Of a stretch of 64,000 nucleotides of DNA, positions 60,002-64,000 are shown in pieces. Made by a program: the position numbers and the translations under genes. The DNA is from Paenibacillus sp. RC67 (GTDB lineage Bacteria > Bacillota > Bacilli > Paenibacillales > NBRC-103111), in contig NZ_CP125098.1 of NCBI RefSeq assembly GCF_030020805.1, positions 4,611,501 to 4,675,500 of the forward strand. The letters are read 5' to 3'. Numbering within the stretch: the stretch's first letter is position 1; every line of letters begins with the position of its first letter. The notes below the pieces were generated by a model that was not told the DNA's origin, made no database searches, and saw only the letters and a list, made by a program, of their open reading frames with translations.

Positions 60002-63000
60002 TTATAAAAGGTTAGTATTGTCGGCAGGCAGGGCTGGAGGGGATTTACGCTTAAATTTACTCCGTAAGAAATCCATCATGCCGTCCATCATAGTGTAGAC
60101 AACAGGAACAAGAAGCAAGGTTACCATGGTGGACAACGTCAAACCGAAAGCAACTACAGTCGCCATGGAAGCTTGAGCTTCCGCCCCTTCACCGAAGCCT
60201 ATTACAAGAGGTAGCATCGCAAGAACAGTAGTACCTGTCGTCATCAAAATAGGCCTTAGTCGAATTCTGCCTGCTTCGATAAGAGCATCGAAGAGCGTAT
60301 AACCTCGTTTTCTCAGCTGATTCGTATAATCGACGAGAACAATCGCGTTATTTACGACAATCCCCATCAGCATAATCATCCCCATAACCGAGTTCATATT
60401 AATGGTTCTGTTGGTTAAGTACAATCCGAGAATGGCTCCGATAAATGTCGGAGGCAGCGAGAACATAATAATAAAGGGTCCGTACAGTGATTCAAACTGG
60501 CTCGCCATAACCATGTAAACCAGGACGACAGAAAGACCAAGCATTAAATACAAGCTACTGAATGTGCTGTTGGCTTCACTCTTCGATGTCAGACTGATCG
60601 AATAACCGTCTGGAGGCTGTATTGTATCCAACCGCTCCTGGACAACCTTCTCCACATCTCCAATGGCAGCTCCGGATACGGAAGCTTGAACCGTAGTTAA
60701 CCGTTGCTGGTTAATGTGACGAATTTGCGCAGGACTTGAGCCTGGAGTTACTTTTGCAATAGCACTCAATGGAATTTGTGCACCGGAAGAGGTGTTCAAT
60801 ACCACTTGATTCAAGTTTTCCAGGTTATTGGTAAATTCCGTCGGATATTTAACAAGTACCGAAATTTGCGCATCCCCTGTCTTGAAGTTCGTTGCAACCG
60901 AACCTTGGTAAGCGGTTCTGACTGCTGTCATAACCTCACGAACGGAAATACCGTAGTAGGCCGCAGCATCGCGGTCAATCGTCATATCGTACGCTGGGAT
61001 ACTGCGCTCCAATGTATTTTGTACGCTCCGCAAAGTCGGGATATTACGCAGTTCCTCTGCTACCATATCGCCAAGCTTGCTAAGAACCGCCATATCCGGT
61101 CCATTTAGATTCACCGTAATATCCGCGCCGCCTCCTCCGCCTAAGCCTGGAAGACGAACAGAAGAACGGCTGTTAACCGAAATTTGTGCCCCAGGGTTGC
61201 CTTGGGTCATGTTACGAATCTGTTCAACAATTTGCTCGGTTTTCAGCTTACGTTCCGCTAGAGGTTTAAGTGTAACGCTGATGTTGGCCGAGTTGGTTGA
61301 AGAGCTTTGGAAAGCGCCGCCTCCTGCACTACCAACAGTAGTGAAGATTGTATCGATATCCTCGATGTTTTTGATTTGGTCTTCGATTTTCGTTGTGAGT
61401 GCGTTTGTTATTTCAAACTTCGTTCCTTGCCCTAAACTAATATTGATGTTCAGCTGTCCTTCATCGGATTTTGGCATCATCTCCGAACCGACGAATTTGG
61501 CTAAATACACGCTGCCTCCAAGCATTCCGACAGTAACCAGAATAATTACCCAACGGTTCCGAAGAGACCAGCGCAGCATGCCTAAGTAGCCTCCCGTAAA
61601 ACGGTTCATGCCGCGCCCGAACCAGACTGCCGGGTTGTAAGAACGCCCTTCCGGTAAAGATTCGTCATGATGCTTGGTCAAAATTTTAGCCGCAAGCATC
61701 GGTACTAGGGTAATGGCTGCGAACAAAGCTGCAATATGCGAAAAGCTGACTGTAAGCGCCATCGGGACGAAGAAGTTTTTGATCATTCCGTTGATGAATA
61801 CCGTTGGTGCAAATACAGCGATCTGTGCCAATGCGGATGCCAATACGGCTGTCCCCACCTCGGCCGTCCCTTGCTTGGCCGCTTCCGTTGGCGACAGTCC
61901 TTCTTCTTTCTTCCTGTAAATACTCTCGAGTACAACGACGGCAAAGTCCACAAGGGAACCTAAACCGAGCGCCAGACCTCCAAGTGTAATCGTATTGATC
62001 GTCTGATGCGAGAAATACATCATACTGAACGTACTGATAACCGAAATTGGAATGACGACTCCGATAATCAAAGTTGCTCGAATACTGTTCAGGAACAGCA
62101 TCAAAATGATGATGGAAAACACGGCTCCAAGAAGTGTATGCTCAATAACTGTGTTGATCGAGCTTTTAATAAATTTGGATGAGTCGTTAAGAATAGCAAG
62201 CTTGACACCTTCCGGAAGCTTACTCTGAATATCGGTCATAGCAGCTCGTATATTGTCTGCAACTTTAACCGTATTACCATCAGATTGCTTCAGTACGGAT
62301 AAACCAACGCTCTGCTCCCCGTTTCGACGGGAATCATAGGTAACATCTTGATAGGTATCAATAATTTTACCCAGCTCACCCAGTTCGAGCGATTGCCCTC
62401 TGGACAGCTGAACTCTTACCTTTTCGATTTCAGAAGTGGACTTGAACTCACCGCTAATTCTTAAAGGAACCAGTTGATCTCCTTTATAGACGAGACCCGC
62501 ATCCATCGACTGATTATCGTTACCAAGTGCTTGAGTAACCTGGTTGAACGTAATGCCATATTGCGTCAGTTTATTCTGATCTACCAATAATTGAATTTGA
62601 CGGACGCGACCTCCGCTCACTCCAACCGATGCAACCCCTTCGACGCGCTGCACAGCCGGGCTGACGATGTTATCGGCTAAATCCCGTAATGTTATCAGAT
62701 CGACAGCATTTCCATATAACGAGAGACTCAGAATAGGGGAGCTGTTCGGGTCCGCTTTGGATACAACTGGTGCGTCCGCATCTGTCGGAAGTTGTCTCCT
62801 AACTCGGTCCAAACGATCCCTCATGGCTAATGTCGCTTCGCTAATATCCGTACCGAAATTAAACTGTATGGTAACGTTACTGCTTCCGGTTCGCGAGTTC
62901 GAGGTGACTGACTGCACATTGGCAATTGTAGCCATCGAGGCCTCTACCCGCTTCGTCACTTGATTTTCCACTTGTCCTGGAGAGGCTCCAGGCCAGCTAA

Positions 63001-63145
63001 CCGACACGGTTGCAGTTGGAATTTCCATATTAGGATACAAATCTACAGGCAGAAGCGGTGCCGCGATGGATCCCAATATCGTTAATGCGATCATAATCAT
63101 CAGTATCGTTACAGGACGATTAACTGAAAAATTAGCTAAATTCAC
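60002..63145 (-). CDS. RND efflux permease, HAE1/SwrC type
   Basis: 1047 residues, with the usual 12 transmembrane helices and two large extracytoplasmic loops. The N-terminal MNLANFSVNRPVTILMIMIA, PNMEIPTATVSVSWPGASPG and the C-terminal half's ASQFESLYGPFIIMFSLPPT are typical. In helix 4 the motif reads LGSLVDFAVVVLE: the first proton-relay aspartate is kept, the second is replaced. B. subtilis SwrC (surfactin self-resistance) is the nearest known relative. GTG start overlaps the adaptor stop by 4 nt, so the two are translationally coupled. Substrate cannot be deduced. Confidence 0.92.
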   Translation of the reverse strand: MNLANFSVNRPVTILMIMIALTILGSIAAPLLPVDLYPNMEIPTATVSVSWPGASPGQVENQVTKRVEASMATIANVQSVTSNSRTGSSNVTIQFNFGTDISEATLAMRDRLDRVRRQLPTDADAPVVSKADPNSSPILSLSLYGNAVDLITLRDLADNIVSPAVQRVEGVASVGVSGGRVRQIQLLVDQNKLTQYGITFNQVTQALGNDNQSMDAGLVYKGDQLVPLRISGEFKSTSEIEKVRVQLSRGQSLELGELGKIIDTYQDVTYDSRRNGEQSVGLSVLKQSDGNTVKVADNIRAAMTDIQSKLPEGVKLAILNDSSKFIKSSINTVIEHTLLGAVFSIIILMLFLNSIRATLIIGVVIPISVISTFSMMYFSHQTINTITLGGLALGLGSLVDFAVVVLESIYRKKEEGLSPTEAAKQGTAEVGTAVLASALAQIAVFAPTVFINGMIKNFFVPMALTVSFSHIAALFAAITLVPMLAAKILTKHHDESLPEGRSYNPAVWFGRGMNRFTGGYLGMLRWSLRNRWVIILVTVGMLGGSVYLAKFVGSEMMPKSDEGQLNINISLGQGTKFEITNALTTKIEDQIKNIEDIDTIFTTVGSAGGGAFQSSSTNSANISVTLKPLAERKLKTEQIVEQIRNMTQGNPGAQISVNSRSSVRLPGLGGGGGADITVNLNGPDMAVLSKLGDMVAEELRNIPTLRSVQNTLERSIPAYDMTIDRDAAAYYGISVREVMTAVRTAYQGSVATNFKTGDAQISVLVKYPTEFTNNLENLNQVVLNTSSGAQIPLSAIAKVTPGSSPAQIRHINQQRLTTVQASVSGAAIGDVEKVVQERLDTIQPPDGYSISLTSKSEANSTFSSLYLMLGLSVVLVYMVMASQFESLYGPFIIMFSLPPTFIGAILGLYLTNRTINMNSVMGMIMLMGIVVNNAIVLVDYTNQLRKRGYTLFDALIEAGRIRLRPILMTTGTTVLAMLPLVIGFGEGAEAQASMATVVAFGLTLSTMVTLLLVPVVYTMMDGMMDFLRSKFKRKSPPALPADNTNLL

Positions 63146-64000
63146 TGACCGCCACCTGCTCCCGTTTGACCGGCGGCACCGCCATTCGAATTAGCGGGAC
63201 GATTCGTTTGGGGCGTTACCTTAGGCTGCTCCCCTTGTTCCTTTGGTTTCTCACCCTGCGCTTTATCAGCTTGAGGCTTTTCTCCCTGCTTTTTCTCTTC
63301 TTGCTTCTTATCTGCTGCGGTTTTATCAGCTTGTTCTGGCTTGTCACCTTGCGCAGCTTTACCGTTTTGCTGACCTTGTTGACCTTGGCCTTGCTGACCT
63401 TGAGCTCTTTGACTGTTTTGTTGACCTTGGCCTTGACCTTGTTGACCTTGGCTTTGACCTTGTTGGCCTTGACCTTGGCCTTGAGGCCTTTGGCCATTTT
63501 GCTGACCTTGCTGGCCCTGTTGGCCTTGCTTTTGCTGACCTTCCTGACCTGGTTGTACGATCTGGACACTTGCTTTATCAGACAATAGCTCCTGACCTTT
63601 AACTACAAGCTCGTCGCCCTCGCTCAATCCGCTCGTAACCTCGAATTCAGAGCTGGTCATCGTACCAATCTTTACGGTTACTTTTTTGGCTTTGCCGTCT
63701 TTAACGACAAACGCTGCGGTTCCGTTCGGCTGGCTAAGAATGGCGTCTGCCGGTACCATAATGGCTTGACGGCCCTCACTCTTCATACTTGAGGTCGCGA
63801 ACATACCAGGAAGCACTTCGCCTTTAGGGTCATCAATTTTAATATCTACTCCATACGCTTTGGTTACGGCATCCAATGTCGGACGAATAGCGGCCACAGT
63901 GCCTTCAAACGTTTTGTTTAGCGTAGGCACATTGACCTTCATTTCCATCCCTTTTTTAATCTTCCCGATACTGGATTCCGGAATATTGACAGTAGCTTGA
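63142..64000 (-). CDS. RND efflux membrane-fusion adaptor, C-terminal part (cut by window edge)
   Basis: The gene enters from the right edge; reading continues through 64000 in frame (ATVNIPESSIGKIKKGMEMK before the first internal Met). The visible part has the beta-barrel and membrane-proximal domains of HlyD/AcrA-type adaptors (FEGTVAAIRPTLDAVTKAYG, LPGMFATSSM, LSQPNGTAAFVVKDGKAKKV). It links the RND pump to the outside in Gram-positives. After about residue 130 of the visible part comes a 135-residue tail rich in Gln, Gly and Lys with QQGQ repeats, unusual for the family. It is directly upstream of the permease in the same operon. Confidence 0.88.
   Translation of the reverse strand, partial: QATVNIPESSIGKIKKGMEMKVNVPTLNKTFEGTVAAIRPTLDAVTKAYGVDIKIDDPKGEVLPGMFATSSMKSEGRQAIMVPADAILSQPNGTAAFVVKDGKAKKVTVKIGTMTSSEFEVTSGLSEGDELVVKGQELLSDKASVQIVQPGQEGQQKQGQQGQQGQQNGQRPQGQGQGQQGQSQGQQGQGQGQQNSQRAQGQQGQGQQGQQNGKAAQGDKPEQADKTAADKKQEEKKQGEKPQADKAQGEKPKEQGEQPKVTPQTNRPANSNGGAAGQTGAGGGQ

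Noticed and set aside
63166..63602. Long Leu-rich reading frames on the plus strand
   Set aside because: They are antisense shadows of the Gln/Gly-rich tail of the RND adaptor and have no ribosome binding site or family match.

Overview
The window is a chromosomal segment of a spore-forming, low-to-mid GC Gram-positive bacterium of the Paenibacillaceae type (Paenibacillus or a close relative). The evidence is the B. subtilis-like yqh-yqi-yqj-yqk gene order (nudF/mciZ, yqjE, bkd genes, spo0A-spoIVB-recN-argR-tlyA-dxs-ispA-xseBA-folD-nusB, yqhY-accCB-spoIIIA, efp-papA-aroQ-yqhR/Q/P/O), AGGAGG-type ribosome binding sites, frequent GTG/TTG starts, and a complete set of sporulation genes. No rRNA, tRNA, IS element, prophage or CRISPR array was seen. 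No gene-free stretch exceeds 300 bases; the longest (50857-51139) holds the spoVA terminator.

Layout. 1-3200: the start of nudF diverges from a mciZ homologue (Z-ring inhibitor), whose 3' end overlaps a DUF3866 gene in antisense; then a YqjE-type M20 peptidase and a 32-residue Prli42-like mini-protein. 3233-8760: a four-gene branched-chain 2-oxoacid dehydrogenase operon (lpdV-bkdAA-bkdAB-bkdB) with a divergent DUF2627 gene. 8790-12750: a SteA-like/GT2/MraY-like trio and three small unknown genes. 12890-14575: a tet(L)-like tetracycline efflux gene with its own 17-codon leader peptide and an apparent SD-sequestering hairpin. 14633-30330: spo0A (with three Spo0A boxes upstream), spoIVB, recN, argR, tlyA, dxs, ispA, xseB, xseA, folD, nusB, DUF2273-amaP-asp23, accC and accB. 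30489-36712: spoIIIAA-AH with a recognisable sigma-E promoter, preceded by yqhV. 36880-39091: comA-comB for sulfolactate (plus strand) and a DUF441 gene. 39094-46300: aspartokinase, a VanZ-like protein, efp-papA-aroQ-yqhR, then yqhQ-yqhP and a patatin-like YqhO. 46425-50856: a MoxR/DUF58/transglutaminase operon. 51140-54450: spoVAC-AD-AE led by a DUF421+DUF1657 (2Duf-type) gene with a divergent stand-alone DUF1657 gene. 54615-64000: a BH0493-type uronate isomerase, a metallophosphoesterase, a 14-repeat RCC1 protein with SLH anchors, and an RND efflux pump with its adaptor (cut by the window edge).

The genes serve three linked programmes: precursor metabolism (branched-chain acyl-CoA for fatty acids, acetyl-CoA carboxylase, DXS/IspA isoprenoids, aspartate and shikimate pathways), the sporulation cascade (Spo0A, SpoIVB, the SpoIIIA channel, SpoVA, sulfolactate, MciZ), and envelope functions.

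The most unusual signals are a family of hairpin repeats ending directly in the Shine-Dalgarno sequence, found in front of at least six unrelated genes and as a triple array between accB and accC; the tet(L)-like gene with conserved leader; the antisense overlap of mciZ with the conserved end of a DUF3866 gene; and a 43-nt-period tandem repeat inside the spoIIIA operon. Coordinates and motifs were read by eye from the sequence; family names come from memory of those families, not from searches.
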